From the NCBI RefSeq assembly GCF_014174355.1, contig NZ_JABEQF010000012.1:29306-93305 (forward strand): a stretch of DNA of 64,000 nt, given 5' to 3'. Of this stretch, positions 7,911 to 17,039 are shown in pieces. How positions within the stretch are numbered: position 1 is the first letter of the stretch; each line of letters starts with the position of its first letter. The notes under the pieces are model-generated. The model was not told the DNA's origin. It ran no database searches and saw nothing but the letters and a program-made list of their open reading frames with translations. Position numbers and translations under genes: made by a program. This DNA is from Gluconacetobacter azotocaptans (lineage in GTDB: Bacteria; Pseudomonadota; Alphaproteobacteria; Acetobacterales; Acetobacteraceae).

Positions 7911-10103
7911 TCAGGTCGAGATCTGCACCCGGATCGTCTCGCTGCGCTCCACGACGTTGATCGCGACTTCGTCGCCCACGCGCACCAGGCGCACGGTCAC
8001 CCGGTCGCCCCCGACCTCCAGATTGTACAGGGTCATCTCGTCCAGGAAATCGGGCAGGCGCGGGTGTTCGAAATGCACCGCGACCGTGGCGGGGTCGAAG
8101 GACAGCCCCAGGGTCGACTGGACCAGCGCCGGCAGGGTCGCCGCCGCCCAGGCCTGCGGCGAGCAGGCGACCGGATAGCGGACGGGGCCTTCCGCCCGGT
8201 TGCGGGTGAAGCCGCAGAACAGTTCGGGCAGGCGGCGCAGGTCGGTATAGAAGGCGGCGTCGAACATGCCGCGAAACAGGCGCGCGGCCTCGTCGCGATA
8301 GCCGTGGCGGGCCAGGCCCAGTCCGATCAGCGCGTTGTCGTGCGGCCAGACCGACCCGTTGTGATAGGCCATCGGGTTATAGCGCGCCTCGCCCTCGGGG
8401 ATGGTGCGGATGCCCCATCCGGTGAAGGACGACCGGTTCATCAGCCCGGCCACCAGCCGGGGGACGCGGTCCGGCGTCGCGATATCGGTCAGCAGGATAT
8501 GCCCGGCATTGGACGAGCGGACGCAGCAGGGCTGCTTGTGGCCGTCCAGTGCCAGGGCGAAGGTGCCCAGATCCTCGATCCAGAAACGCGCGTTGAAGGC
8601 GACGCGCAGGCTTTCGGCCAGATGGTCCTGCCGTTCGGCATAGGCGGTCTTGCCCAGGCGGCGGCCGATGGCGGCGGCGGCACGGCGCGCGGCATAGACA
8701 TAGGCCTGCACCTCGCACAACGCGATCGGCCCTTCGGCCAGGGTGCCGTCGGCGTGGAAGATGCTGTCGTAGCTGTCTTTCCAGCCCTGGTTGATCAGCC
8801 CGTCCTTGTTGCGGCGGCCATATTCGACGAAGCCGTCGTCGTCGCGGTCGCCGTACCGCTCGATCCAGTCGATCGCGCGCTCGATGTTCGGCCAGATTGA
8901 GGTCAGCAGCGCGACGTCGCCGGTGCGGTCCAGGTACTGGCCCGCCAGCATGACGAACAGGGGCGTGGAATCGATAGAGCCGTAATAATGGCGGAACGGC
9001 ACCTCGCCCAGTTCCGCCATCTCGCCGTGCCGGACCTCGTGCAGGATCTTGCCCGGTTCGGCGTCGGCGGTCGGGTCTTCGGTCCGCGCCTGGTGCCGGG
9101 CCAGATAGTTCAGGACCCCCCGCGCGATCTCCGGGTCCAGCCACAGGGTCAGCATGGCGGTGATCAGCGCGTCACGCCCGAAGGCGGTGCTGAACCACGG
9201 CACCCCGGCATAGGGGTACGGCCCGGTCTTCTTGTCCGTCAGCAGCATGTAGATGTCGCAGATGCAGCGCCGGATGGCCTCGTTGAAGATCTCGTTCGAG
9301 GTCGCGATGGCCGCCGCGCGCGACGACGACAGGCGCAGCGCCCGCCGGGCCTCGACCGCGCCGGTCAGGAAGCGCCGGTTGGGTTGCAGGGCCGGTGTGC
9401 CGTCGGGGTCGCACGCGACCTCGAAATGCACCAGCACCCGCTTGCCCGGCGCCAGGTCGAAGCGGTAGGCGGCCTGGCGGGCGTCCAGCGACGCCGGCGG
9501 CGGCCAGAACCGCAGCACCGTCGTCCGCCGCCGGTCGTCCAGCCCGTCATACGACAGAGTGACCTGGTTGTCCGCGACCTCGGGCGGGCGCTGGGTGCCG
9601 CGCCGGGGCCGGATGGAGCCCCGGGCCTCGAACAGGTCGGCGAAATCGGCCAGGAAGCGGATATCCAGCAGCGCCGTGCGGGGCTCGACGTCGAAATTGC
9701 GGATCTCGACCCGTTCGTAGCAGACGTGGTTCCACAGGAAGCGCGACCGCCGGACATGCAGCAGGTCGTGGTCCATCCGTCCGTCGGGGCCGTCGATGTC
9801 GGTGTTGGTCAGATCCACCGACAGCAGCACGTTGTTCTCGCGCACCGTGGACGACAGCAGGATCGGCCGCACGCCCTGCAAGGTCATCGACAGGCAGGAC
9901 AGATAGCGCGTGTCGTGGAAATACAGCCCGTCCGCGATGCCGTCGCCGAACAGGATGTCGCCGGTCTGGTCGAACACGCCGAACATGTCGCCCTGCTTGA
10001 GGGTATGCAGGCGCCGTTCGGACAGCAGCGATTTCGCGGCGACGGGAAAGCCGTCCGTTTCCTCGGGCGGCGGGTAGTGCGCGGTGTCGGGTTGGCTGTC
10101 CAT
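7911..10103 (-). CDS. Glycogen-debranching-like amylo-alpha-1,6-glucosidase
   Basis: 730 residues. The first ~250 residues match the N-terminal beta-rich domain of bacterial debranching-like glycosidases (FGVFDQTGDI, GLYFHDTRYLS, SVDLTNTDI). The rest is an (alpha/alpha)6 toroid with PWFSTAFGRDALITA, NQGWKDSYDSI and YHNGSVWPHDNALI. These motifs are typical of proteins annotated 'glycogen debranching N-terminal domain / amylo-alpha-1,6-glucosidase'. It is probably a cytosolic alpha-glucosidase acting on alpha-glucans or trehalose/glucosylglycerate-type solutes; the substrate is not decided by sequence. No signal peptide is seen. CorA lies upstream on the same strand (132 bp gap). Confidence 0.85.
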   Translation of the reverse strand: MDSQPDTAHYPPPEETDGFPVAAKSLLSERRLHTLKQGDMFGVFDQTGDILFGDGIADGLYFHDTRYLSCLSMTLQGVRPILLSSTVRENNVLLSVDLTNTDIDGPDGRMDHDLLHVRRSRFLWNHVCYERVEIRNFDVEPRTALLDIRFLADFADLFEARGSIRPRRGTQRPPEVADNQVTLSYDGLDDRRRTTVLRFWPPPASLDARQAAYRFDLAPGKRVLVHFEVACDPDGTPALQPNRRFLTGAVEARRALRLSSSRAAAIATSNEIFNEAIRRCICDIYMLLTDKKTGPYPYAGVPWFSTAFGRDALITAMLTLWLDPEIARGVLNYLARHQARTEDPTADAEPGKILHEVRHGEMAELGEVPFRHYYGSIDSTPLFVMLAGQYLDRTGDVALLTSIWPNIERAIDWIERYGDRDDDGFVEYGRRNKDGLINQGWKDSYDSIFHADGTLAEGPIALCEVQAYVYAARRAAAAIGRRLGKTAYAERQDHLAESLRVAFNARFWIEDLGTFALALDGHKQPCCVRSSNAGHILLTDIATPDRVPRLVAGLMNRSSFTGWGIRTIPEGEARYNPMAYHNGSVWPHDNALIGLGLARHGYRDEAARLFRGMFDAAFYTDLRRLPELFCGFTRNRAEGPVRYPVACSPQAWAAATLPALVQSTLGLSFDPATVAVHFEHPRLPDFLDEMTLYNLEVGGDRVTVRLVRVGDEVAINVVERSETIRVQIST

Positions 10104-10235
10104 GTTGGTCTTCCCTTCACGGTTGCGGGGACAGGGCGCCCCGGCTTCCGACTGTCGTTCGGGTTGTTCTGGATTGGGGGACGGGTTCCGGATGCCCCGC
10201 CCGGATGCCGGGTCGGGGCGATCGGGGCGCGGCGG

Positions 10236-11291
10236 TTACAGCAGCTTGGCGAATTTCAGCAGCAGCCAGGTGATGACCATGAACAGGAAGCACACGCCCC
10301 CGGCCTCGACCGTGCCCATCGCCCCGCTGGCCAGGAACATTCCCCCCGTATTCATGCCGAAGAAACCGGTCACGAATGTGGCGGGCAGCATCAGCGTGGT
10401 CACGACCGACACGGTATACAAACGCCGGTTTGTCTCCTCCGCCTGGCCCGAGGCCAGTTCGTCCTGCAGCGATCGCGCGCGGTCCTGCAACGCCAGCAGG
10501 TCGTCCAGGGCCGCGTGGATCTGGCGTTGCGACCGGTCGCGGATATCGTCCTCGGCCCATTCCGGCAATTCGAGATCCTCGCTGTGGAAAATCCGGTCGA
10601 CCGGGGAAATGACGCGGCGCAGTTCCGTCGAACGGCGCCGCACCTTGCCGATCAGGCCGCTGATGCGGCCGAAATCGGTATGCTGGTCCAGTGTGAGCAG
10701 AAGATCCTCCGCCCGGTCAAGCTGATCGTCCAGCATCGCGATGTTCCGCCGTACGCTGTCGGCGAATTCCAGCAGCGTCCGGTCCACGATCTCGGCCGGG
10801 GTGCGCGGGGTCTCGTCGCGCTGCAACCAGCGATAGGCCGCGCCCAGCGCCGGGACGGGGTGCCGGCGGGTGGTGACCAGCAGGTCCGGCAGGACGGCGA
10901 ACCGCCAGGCCGACACGTTCGTGTCATCGTCGGACATGCTGTCGTCGAAGGCCGGCAGCGCGCCATAGACCAGGTCGTCCTCGGCTTCCAGCCGGGTGCC
11001 GCGATCGGTTCCGGTCAGGGTGGCGCGGGCTTCGTCGGACAGGCGGGGGATGGATTCGACGCGGGCGCGGCTGGCAGTATGCACCACGTCGTAATGCAGC
11101 CAGATCCACGTTCCGGCGGCCTCGTCCCCCTCCGTGGCCTCGCCGTCCAGCCGCTGGGCCGCCTGCCGGGGCGACAGCTGGACCGGCCGGTGCCCGGGCG
11201 CGCACGATACCGCCCACACCAGGCCGTCGGTGGCGTCGGCGTAGGGGCCATCGGCATAGGGGACATCGGTCGGGGCAATCGTGTCGGGCAT
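10236..11291 (-). CDS. CorA/ZntB-family divalent-cation transporter
   Basis: 351 residues from ATG 11291. A soluble alpha/beta N domain and a long coiled helix (about 170-290, rich in DRAEDLLL and LQDRARSLQDE) precede two C-terminal membrane segments. The pore motif G-M-N is present in FVTGFFGMNTGG at the end of TM1. ZntB-type proteins export or import Zn2+ and CorA proteins import Mg2+; the loop after GMN lacks the Mg-type MPE(F/L) sequence, so ZntB-like is favoured. The 389-residue frame starting at 11405 overlaps the deaminase gene and was not used. Same strand as the deaminase/permease genes, 76 bp downstream of them. Confidence 0.85.
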   Translation of the reverse strand: MPDTIAPTDVPYADGPYADATDGLVWAVSCAPGHRPVQLSPRQAAQRLDGEATEGDEAAGTWIWLHYDVVHTASRARVESIPRLSDEARATLTGTDRGTRLEAEDDLVYGALPAFDDSMSDDDTNVSAWRFAVLPDLLVTTRRHPVPALGAAYRWLQRDETPRTPAEIVDRTLLEFADSVRRNIAMLDDQLDRAEDLLLTLDQHTDFGRISGLIGKVRRRSTELRRVISPVDRIFHSEDLELPEWAEDDIRDRSQRQIHAALDDLLALQDRARSLQDELASGQAEETNRRLYTVSVVTTLMLPATFVTGFFGMNTGGMFLASGAMGTVEAGGVCFLFMVITWLLLKFAKLL

Positions 11292-11367
11292 AGGGACATC
11301 CGGGACCGCGCGGGACGCAACGGCACACTTGCCATGCCCGCCTGCCCGTTGCAATCCCGCCTCGGCC

Positions 11368-11874
11368 TCAGTCCGCGGGCGGCCCGTCGCACCAGAAGCC
11401 GGCATGCGGGCGCGCGGCCTCGTCTTCTATCAGCGGACCCAGCACTTCGGTCGCGTGCTGCCCCCGGGCGAAGATTTCGCGGCAGGGCAGGGAAAAGGTC
11501 GGGTTTTCCGGATGCGCGCCCGTCAGCGCCAGCAGCCGGTGTTCCGACAGCGCATAGACCACGCGCCGGATATTGCCCCAATAGACCGCGCCGGCGCACA
11601 TGCAGCACGGCTCGGCGCTGGTGTACAGCGTGCAGCCCGCCAGCTCGTCGGGTGCCAGCATCCGCGCCGCCTGCGCCACCGCGCGCAGTTCGGCGTGCTG
11701 CGTCGGGTCGCCCTCGGGCGGCAGGGAATTGTTCAGGGCGGTGGTCACCACCCGCCCCTGCGCGTCGGCGACCAGGGCGGCGAAGGGATGCCGCCCCTGG
11801 GCGCGGGATGTTTCCGACAGGGCGATGGCCTGCCGCAGCAGGTCCAGATCGGCGGCGGAGGGGGCGTGGGGCAT
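11368..11874 (-). CDS. Nucleoside/base deaminase (cytidine-deaminase superfamily, guanine-deaminase-like)
   Basis: 168 residues. Zinc ligands and catalytic glutamate are visible as HAE (in PTQHAELRA) and PCCMC (in SAEPCCMCAGAVYWG). The 'MCAGAVYW' form with a C-terminal extension resembles bacterial guanine deaminases and TadA-like proteins. Guanine or another purine base is the likely substrate because a purine permease gene ends 7 bp upstream on the same strand, suggesting import followed by deamination. TadA itself is less likely given this operon context. Confidence 0.8.
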   Translation of the reverse strand: MPHAPSAADLDLLRQAIALSETSRAQGRHPFAALVADAQGRVVTTALNNSLPPEGDPTQHAELRAVAQAARMLAPDELAGCTLYTSAEPCCMCAGAVYWGNIRRVVYALSEHRLLALTGAHPENPTFSLPCREIFARGQHATEVLGPLIEDEAARPHAGFWCDGPPAD

Positions 11875-11881
11875 GGTGGCC

Positions 11882-13309
11882 TCAGGGCAGCGGGGTGGGC
11901 AGGGCGGCGGGGTCGTCTCCGCCGTCGGGTGCGGCCTCGGCCTCGGCCTCCACCTCCGCCGCCGTGCCGGACGACAGCAGCAGGTTCAGCGTCACGGCGC
12001 TGAAGGCCGCCAGGAACACGCCGCTGCCGGTCATGATCCGCAGCGGGCCGGGTAGCTGCGCGAACAGGGTGGGGCAGGCCATCGGCAGTATGCCCGCGCC
12101 GATCGCCACCGCCGGCACCAGCGCGCCCGCCCCGCCTCCTGAACCCCCGCCCAGGCGCACGCGCGCCAGGTCCTGGATGCCCGCCATCGCGGTCATGCCG
12201 AACATCAGGATGGCCGACCCGCCCAGCACCGGCCGGGGCAGGCAGGCGATCGTCGCACCCAGGCGGGGAAACAGCCCCATGGCGACCATCAGCCCGCCGG
12301 CCGTCGCGACGGCGAAGCGGCTGCGGACACCCGTCAGGGCGATCAGGCCGGTATTCTGGGCGAAGGCGTTATAGGGCGTGCCGCCGAACAGCCCGCCCAG
12401 CAGTGTCGACAGCCCGTCGGCGGCATAGGTGCGCGTCAGGACGTCGCGGCCGGCGGCCCGGCCGGCCAGGAGGGACACGGCCAGGCAGTTGCCGGTCGTT
12501 TCCACCAGGATCACCATCATCGCCATGGTCATGATCAGGATCGGCGCGATATGGAAGGCCGGGCGGCCGAACGGCAGGACCGGCGGCAGGGCGACCCAGG
12601 CGATGTGACGGACCGCGCCGAAATCGGCCTGCCCGGTCAGCACGCCCATGGCGGTGCCCCCGGCCAGCCCCAGCAGGATCGCCAGCGTGCGGCCGGTGCC
12701 CGAGGCCCGCGCGGTGATCAGCAGGGTCAGCGCCAGCGTTGTGAAGCCCAGCAGCAGGTGCGCCGGCGCGCCGAACCCCGGATCGCCCGGCCGTCCGCCG
12801 CCCAGCCAGTTGGCCGCCGCCGGCATCAGCGACAGCCCCACCACGGTGATGACGCTGCCGATGACGACGGGCGGGAAGAAGCGGGTCAGGCGGCTGGCGA
12901 ACGGCGCCAGCACGCAGGTGGCCAGGCCCGCCCCGATCACCGCGCCATAGGCGGTCGGCAGGTCGTAATCGCGGGCGATCATGATCATCGGCGGCAGGGC
13001 GATGAACGACGACGCCTGGATCAGCGGCAGGCGCGCCCCGAACGGCCCCACGCCCAGCGTCTGGATCAGCGTGGCGACGCCCGAGGTCAGGATGCTGGCA
13101 TTGACCAGCAGGATCAGCCGCACCGGGTCCAGCCCCAGCGCCGCGCCGAAGATCAGCGGCACGCTGATGACCCCGGCATAGATGACCAGCACATGCTGCA
13201 GGCCGCAGACCAGCATCTGCCACGGCGGCAGGCGTTCTTCCACGGGGTCGGCCGGCGCGACGCCGGAAGGCTGGGGGGTAGGGTCGCGCCGCGCCGGCCG
13301 CTGGGTCAT
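11882..13309 (-). CDS. NCS2-family purine (xanthine/uric acid) permease
   Basis: 475 residues from ATG 13309. About fourteen hydrophobic segments. The family signature is visible: GLQHVLVIYAGVISVP in TM1, IQASSFIALPPM, and the Q-N-x-G motif in FAQNTGLIALTGVRSRF (TM10). The ending is acidic and Ala/Glu-rich. NCS2 proteins are H+ or Na+ symporters for xanthine, urate, guanine or uracil; the uric acid/xanthine branch is favoured by the motif spelling. The deaminase follows after 7 bp and DUF3597 precedes by 10 bp, so the three genes are probably one operon. Confidence 0.86.
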   Translation of the reverse strand: MTQRPARRDPTPQPSGVAPADPVEERLPPWQMLVCGLQHVLVIYAGVISVPLIFGAALGLDPVRLILLVNASILTSGVATLIQTLGVGPFGARLPLIQASSFIALPPMIMIARDYDLPTAYGAVIGAGLATCVLAPFASRLTRFFPPVVIGSVITVVGLSLMPAAANWLGGGRPGDPGFGAPAHLLLGFTTLALTLLITARASGTGRTLAILLGLAGGTAMGVLTGQADFGAVRHIAWVALPPVLPFGRPAFHIAPILIMTMAMMVILVETTGNCLAVSLLAGRAAGRDVLTRTYAADGLSTLLGGLFGGTPYNAFAQNTGLIALTGVRSRFAVATAGGLMVAMGLFPRLGATIACLPRPVLGGSAILMFGMTAMAGIQDLARVRLGGGSGGGAGALVPAVAIGAGILPMACPTLFAQLPGPLRIMTGSGVFLAAFSAVTLNLLLSSGTAAEVEAEAEAAPDGGDDPAALPTPLP

Positions 13310-13319
13310 CTCCGGCGGC

Positions 13320-13703
13320 TCATTTGAGGTCGTCGGGGACCTTGCCGCCGTTTTCCGCCAGCTTCTGCATGACCTGTTTGTGCAGCCAGACATTCATCGC
13401 GGCGGAATCGTTGGTGTCGCCGGTATAATGCAGCTCGCCCGCCAGTTCCTTGCGCGCGGCCAGCGAACTGTCCAGGCCCAGCAGCTTCAGCAGATCGACG
13501 ATCGACTGCCGCCAGTTCAGGGGCTGGCCGGCCTTGGCCGCCATCTCGGTCAGGATGGCCGCGACGTCCACCGCCTGCGCGGGGGCGGCGACGGGCGCCG
13601 GCGCGCTGGGGTTCGGGCTGGGGGCGACGGGGGCGGGGGCCGGGGTGGCCGCGGCTTCGGCATGGCCGAAGATCTTGGACATGATGGCGCCGAAAATGCT
13701 CAT
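13320..13703 (-). CDS. DUF3597-family protein
   Basis: 127 residues. Begins MSIFGAIMSKIFGHAEA, then a 30-residue Ala/Pro linker, then the compact helical DUF3597 core: AILTEMAAKAGQPLNWRQSIVDLLKLLGLDSS, ending in an HKQVMQKLAENGGKVPDDLK tail. The family is cytosolic or envelope-associated and has no assigned role. It is encoded 10 bp upstream of the purine permease gene on the same strand, and the GGGAGAGCC upstream gives a good ribosome site. Confidence 0.8.
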   Translation of the reverse strand: MSIFGAIMSKIFGHAEAAATPAPAPVAPSPNPSAPAPVAAPAQAVDVAAILTEMAAKAGQPLNWRQSIVDLLKLLGLDSSLAARKELAGELHYTGDTNDSAAMNVWLHKQVMQKLAENGGKVPDDLK

Positions 13704-13723
13704 GGTCGGCTCTCCCTTCTGGG

Positions 13724-13752
13724 CCGTCCGGCGGCGCGGGGCCGCCGGACGG
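13724..13752 (-). terminator. Hairpin terminator downstream of ahcY
   Basis: A perfect 12-bp stem (CCGTCCGGCGGC / GCCGCCGGACGG) with a 5-nt loop lies 8 bp past the ahcY stop on the minus strand and before the DUF3597 gene. No clear U-run follows, so it may need Rho or act as an RNA stabiliser. Confidence 0.6.
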
Positions 13753-13760
13753 GGTGTCGG

Positions 13761-15062
13761 TTAGTAGCGGTACAGGTCGTTCTTGAACGGCCCGTTAACC
13801 GGAACGCCGATATACTCGGCCTGTTTCTGCGACATCCTCGTCAGCTCGGCGCCGACCTTGGCCAGGTGCAGGGCGGCGACCTTCTCGTCCAGGTGCTTCG
13901 GCAGGGTGTAGACCTTGCGCTCGTACTTGCCGGCGGGCGCGGTCCACAGCTCGATCTGCGCCAGGGTCTGGTTGGTGAAGGAGGCCGACATCACGAAGGA
14001 CGGGTGGCCCGTCGCGTTGCCCAGGTTCACCAGGCGGCCTTCGGACAGCAGGATCAGGCGCTTGCCGTCGGGGAAGACGACCTCGTCGACTTGCGGCTTG
14101 ATGTTGTCCCAAGGGAAGTTGCGCAGGGCTTCGATCTGGATCTCGGAATCGAAATGGCCGATGTTGCAGACGATGGCGCGATGCTTCATCTCACGCATGT
14201 GGTCGACGGTGATGATGTCCACATTGCCCGTGCAGGTGACGAAGATGTCGCCGCGCGGCGCGGCGCTTTCCATCGTCACGACCTCGTAGCCTTCCATCGC
14301 GGCCTGCAGGGCGCAGATCGGGTCGGCCTCGGTCACCAGCACGCGGCAGCCGGCATTGCGCAGCGACGCCGCCGAGCCCTTGCCCACATCGCCATAGCCC
14401 GCGACGACGGCGATCTTGCCGGCCATCATCACGTCGGTGCCGCGACGGATCGCGTCCACCAGGCTTTCGCGGCAGCCGTACAGGTTATCGAACTTCGATT
14501 TGGTAACGCTGTCGTTGACGTTGATCGCGGGGACGGCCAGCGTGCCCTTCTTCGCCATTTCCCACAGGCGATGCACGCCGGTCGTCGTTTCCTCGGACAG
14601 GCCGCGCACGTCGGCCAGCATCTCGGGGTACTTGTCGTGCATCAGCACGGTCAGGTCGCCGCCGTCATCGAGGATCATGTTCGGCGTCCAGCCGTCCGGC
14701 CCCTTCACGGTCGCCTCGATGCACCACCAGAACTCTTCTTCCGACAGGCCCTTCCAGGCGAAGACCGGCACGCCCGTCGCGGCGATGGCGGCGGCGGCGT
14801 GGTCCTGGGTCGAGAAGATGTTGCACGACGACCAGCGGACGGTGGCGCCCAGCGCGGTCAGCGTCTCGATCAGCACGGCGGTCTGGATGGTCATGTGCAG
14901 GCAGCCGGCGATCCGCGCGCCCGCCAGCGGCTTGCTGGCACCGAATTCCTCGCGCAGCGCCATCAGGCCGGGCATCTCGCCCTCGGCGATCGAGATTTCC
15001 TTGCGGCCCCATTCCGCGAGGGAGATGTCCTTGACCTTGTAGTCGGTGCTGCTGGCGGTCAT
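13761..15062 (-). CDS. ahcY: Adenosylhomocysteinase
   Basis: 433 residues from ATG 15062. Hydrolyses S-adenosylhomocysteine to adenosine and homocysteine, clearing the product of SAM-dependent methylation. Family blocks are intact: [51 protein letters not shown]-binding [13 protein letters not shown], and the C-terminal KNDLYRY with its NAD-contacting Lys and Tyr. The in-frame extension to 15446 runs into the next gene and has no protein-like content. The 59-bp upstream gap shows no convincing SAH riboswitch. Located 59 bp downstream of the dipeptidase gene on the same strand. Confidence 0.96.
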   Translation of the reverse strand: MTASSTDYKVKDISLAEWGRKEISIAEGEMPGLMALREEFGASKPLAGARIAGCLHMTIQTAVLIETLTALGATVRWSSCNIFSTQDHAAAAIAATGVPVFAWKGLSEEEFWWCIEATVKGPDGWTPNMILDDGGDLTVLMHDKYPEMLADVRGLSEETTTGVHRLWEMAKKGTLAVPAINVNDSVTKSKFDNLYGCRESLVDAIRRGTDVMMAGKIAVVAGYGDVGKGSAASLRNAGCRVLVTEADPICALQAAMEGYEVVTMESAAPRGDIFVTCTGNVDIITVDHMREMKHRAIVCNIGHFDSEIQIEALRNFPWDNIKPQVDEVVFPDGKRLILLSEGRLVNLGNATGHPSFVMSASFTNQTLAQIELWTAPAGKYERKVYTLPKHLDEKVAALHLAKVGAELTRMSQKQAEYIGVPVNGPFKNDLYRY

Positions 15063-15121
15063 GTTCTGTCCTGTTTGCGATGAATCTGGCCCGCGGATAT
15101 AGCCGGTTGGCGGCCCGGGGG

Positions 15122-16144
15122 CTAGGCCGGTTGGCCGGCGACGACTTCGGCACGGCGCAGGACGCGCAGGAAATTGCCGCCCCAGATCGCCGCGATCTGG
15201 GCCAGGTCGTAGCCGCGCCGTACCAGTTCGGCCGTCAGTGCGGGCGATTGCGCCGCGTTGCGCCAGCCCTCGATGCTGCCGCCGCCGTCGAAATCCGACG
15301 AAATGCCGACATGCCGCACGCCGATGCGCCGCGCCACGTAATCGACATGGTCCACGTAATCGGCAACCGTGACGGGGCGTTGCTGCCGGATGTCGCGCGG
15401 GCGCAGAAAGGCGTCTACGGCGGTGATGTGGACCACCCCGTCGCAATCGCGCAGCGCGTCCAGCTGTTCGTCATCCAGGTTGCGGGGGTGGTCGCACAGC
15501 GCCCGGACGCAGGAATGGGTGGCCAGCACCGGGCTGCGCGACAGGCGCAGCGCCTGCATCATGGTGCTGCGCGCGGTGTGCGACACGTCGACCATCAGCC
15601 CCAGCCGGTTCATCTCGGCGATGGCCTCGCGCCCCAGGCCCGACAGGCCGCCGTGCCGCGCGGCGCTGTCGCCCAGGGCCGCCGACGGCCGGGCGGAATC
15701 GGCCAGCGCGTTGTGTCCGTTATGGGTCAGCGTCATGTAGCGTGCGCCCTTCGCGCGGAACTGCGCCAGCAGCGACAGGTCCTCGCCCATCGCGTAGCCG
15801 TTCTCGACCGCCGGGACGATGGCCGTCACGCCGTCGCGGCGCGCGGCTTCAATCTGGTCGGCCAGGGGGCAGATCCGCGCCATGCCGGTGTCGGCGGCCC
15901 GCCCGATCGCGTCCAGCATCTCCAGCGCCTGACGCCCCACCATCGCGTGGCGGGCGTCGTCCGTCGGGCCCTGCCCGACATAGGCGACCAGGCAGGCCGC
16001 CGAGATGCCGCCGCGCCGCAGCTTCGGCAGATCGACATGCCGCGTGTCCGTGTCCTGCCCGATATCGCCCTGGTCGGGCCACGGAATGTCGATATGCGTA
16101 TCGACGGTCAGGAGGGAATGATGAAGGGCGTCGGAATCCGTCAT
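15122..16144 (-). CDS. Membrane-dipeptidase-like metalloprotease (peptidase M19)
   Basis: 340 residues from ATG 16144. The metal-binding blocks of renal-dipeptidase-like enzymes are present: HIDIPWP (H-x-D), the bridging Glu in [15 protein letters not shown] and ATHSCVRAL histidines, and the [12 protein letters not shown] aspartate. These enzymes hydrolyse dipeptides, including D-amino-acid-containing ones, and some lactams. No signal peptide is visible, so it is probably cytosolic. The ATG at 16180 is an alternative start. ahcY follows by 59 bp on the same strand, possibly co-transcribed. Confidence 0.85.
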   Translation of the reverse strand: MTDSDALHHSLLTVDTHIDIPWPDQGDIGQDTDTRHVDLPKLRRGGISAACLVAYVGQGPTDDARHAMVGRQALEMLDAIGRAADTGMARICPLADQIEAARRDGVTAIVPAVENGYAMGEDLSLLAQFRAKGARYMTLTHNGHNALADSARPSAALGDSAARHGGLSGLGREAIAEMNRLGLMVDVSHTARSTMMQALRLSRSPVLATHSCVRALCDHPRNLDDEQLDALRDCDGVVHITAVDAFLRPRDIRQQRPVTVADYVDHVDYVARRIGVRHVGISSDFDGGGSIEGWRNAAQSPALTAELVRRGYDLAQIAAIWGGNFLRVLRRAEVVAGQPA

Positions 16145-16202
16145 GCCGTCACTGTAGTCCCAATCCGCGCGCCCTGCCATGCCGCCGATGGCCCGCCGGC
16201 CG

Positions 16203-16234
16203 GGTGCGATGCGCCCGGGTGGGCGCATCGCACC
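16203..16234 (-). terminator. Strong hairpin downstream of hsp20
   Basis: A perfect 14-bp stem (GGTGCGATGCGCCC / GGGCGCATCGCACC) with loop GGGT, 20 bp past the Hsp20 stop and upstream of the dipeptidase start on the minus strand. It probably separates heat-shock transcription from the dipeptidase/ahcY unit. No T-run follows. Confidence 0.65.
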
Positions 16235-16254
16235 GGACCTGTCGCGGGGTCGGT

Positions 16255-16749
16255 TCAGTGCTGGGTCTCGGCATTGATCGGGATCTGCCGCCCGTGGACG
16301 GCCTCGGCGCTGCGGGGCAGCGTCACCGTCAGCACGCCGTTATTGAAGCGGGCGGTGGCCTCGTCCTCCTTCACGTCGTGGGGCAGGGTGAAGCGTCGCT
16401 CGAACCGGCCATAGCGCCGCTCGCTGTAGCCGCTGGCCTTGTCCTCGCTTTCCTGCCGGCGTTCGCCGCACAGGCACAGCACGCCGTTATCGACGCTCAG
16501 CGTGATGTCCTTCTCGGTCAGGCCGGGCAGTTCGGCGGTCACGCGGATTTCGTTGTCGGTCTCGGCGACCTCGACGCTCGGCCAGGTGCCGCCGCGTGGG
16601 CCGCGCGGGTCCCAGGTCTGCATGAAATCGTCGAACAGCCGGTCAATTTCCCGGTGGAGGCTGAGAAACGGGCCGCCCTGCCGCTCCTGGATCGGGGCCG
16701 GGGCCCTGGACTCGTCCCGTCCCCAGGGCATGAGATTGCGCATAGCCAT
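16255..16749 (-). CDS. Hsp20/alpha-crystallin small heat-shock protein
   Basis: 164 residues. A ~50-residue N-terminal arm (LHREIDRLFDDFMQTW) is followed by the alpha-crystallin domain (about 55-150: VEVAETDNEIRVTAELPGL, NNGVLTVTLPR) and a short tail whose I-P-I replaces the usual I-x-I tail. It binds unfolding proteins as an ATP-independent holdase. AGGGGA 8 nt before ATG 16749 supports the start; ATG two codons later is an alternative. A sigma32-like promoter and a ~140-nt structured leader precede it. Confidence 0.92.
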   Translation of the reverse strand: MAMRNLMPWGRDESRAPAPIQERQGGPFLSLHREIDRLFDDFMQTWDPRGPRGGTWPSVEVAETDNEIRVTAELPGLTEKDITLSVDNGVLCLCGERRQESEDKASGYSERRYGRFERRFTLPHDVKEDEATARFNNGVLTVTLPRSAEAVHGRQIPINAETQH

Positions 16750-16895
16750 TGGATTGTTCCCCTCGGTTAGGGCCGGGATCCGCGACCGCCGCCAGGGTGG
16801 TCGCCGGCGTCCAGGCCCGTCGGCCTGTCGGGGCAGGAAGCGATCAGAGAGCGCGCCCCCTGTCCGCCGGGCCGCAATGGCGGTCCGGTTTCAGG

Positions 16896-16924
16896 AAGCT
16901 GGGGTGGGAATGAAGCGTGTCAAG
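16896..16924 (-). promoter_or_regulatory. Sigma32 (RpoH)-like promoter for hsp20
   Basis: On the minus strand, CTTGACA (16924-16918) and CCCCAGCTT (16904-16896) are separated by 13 bp, close to the heat-shock consensus CTTGAAA-N13-15-CCCCATNTA. The predicted start lies about 140 nt upstream of the Hsp20 ATG. A sigma70 reading would have a perfect TTGACA but a poor -10 at 17-bp spacing. Confidence 0.6.
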
Positions 16925-17039
16925 AGGCGGGGTTTTTCCTTTCCCTCGACTGTCGCCGGCATGATTTCGTTTATTCTGAAATCGTAATGTGACATCGTGC
17001 GACGACGGAAGCCCCCGGGAACCGAGCGATGGATCAGCA

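Noticed and set aside
8988..12374. 1128-residue plus-strand frame across three minus-strand genes
   Set aside because: Spans the glucosidase, CorA and deaminase genes in antisense; long only because high-G+C frames rarely contain stops.
12551..15083. Two overlapping large plus-strand frames opposite the NCS2 permease and ahcY
   Set aside because: Antisense shadows (Q/R/H/D-rich), no start signal and no recognisable domain.
15063..15121. Possible SAH/SAM riboswitch before ahcY
   Set aside because: Only 59 bp, with no pairing pattern resembling a known SAH or SAM aptamer; the upstream dipeptidase gene is too close.
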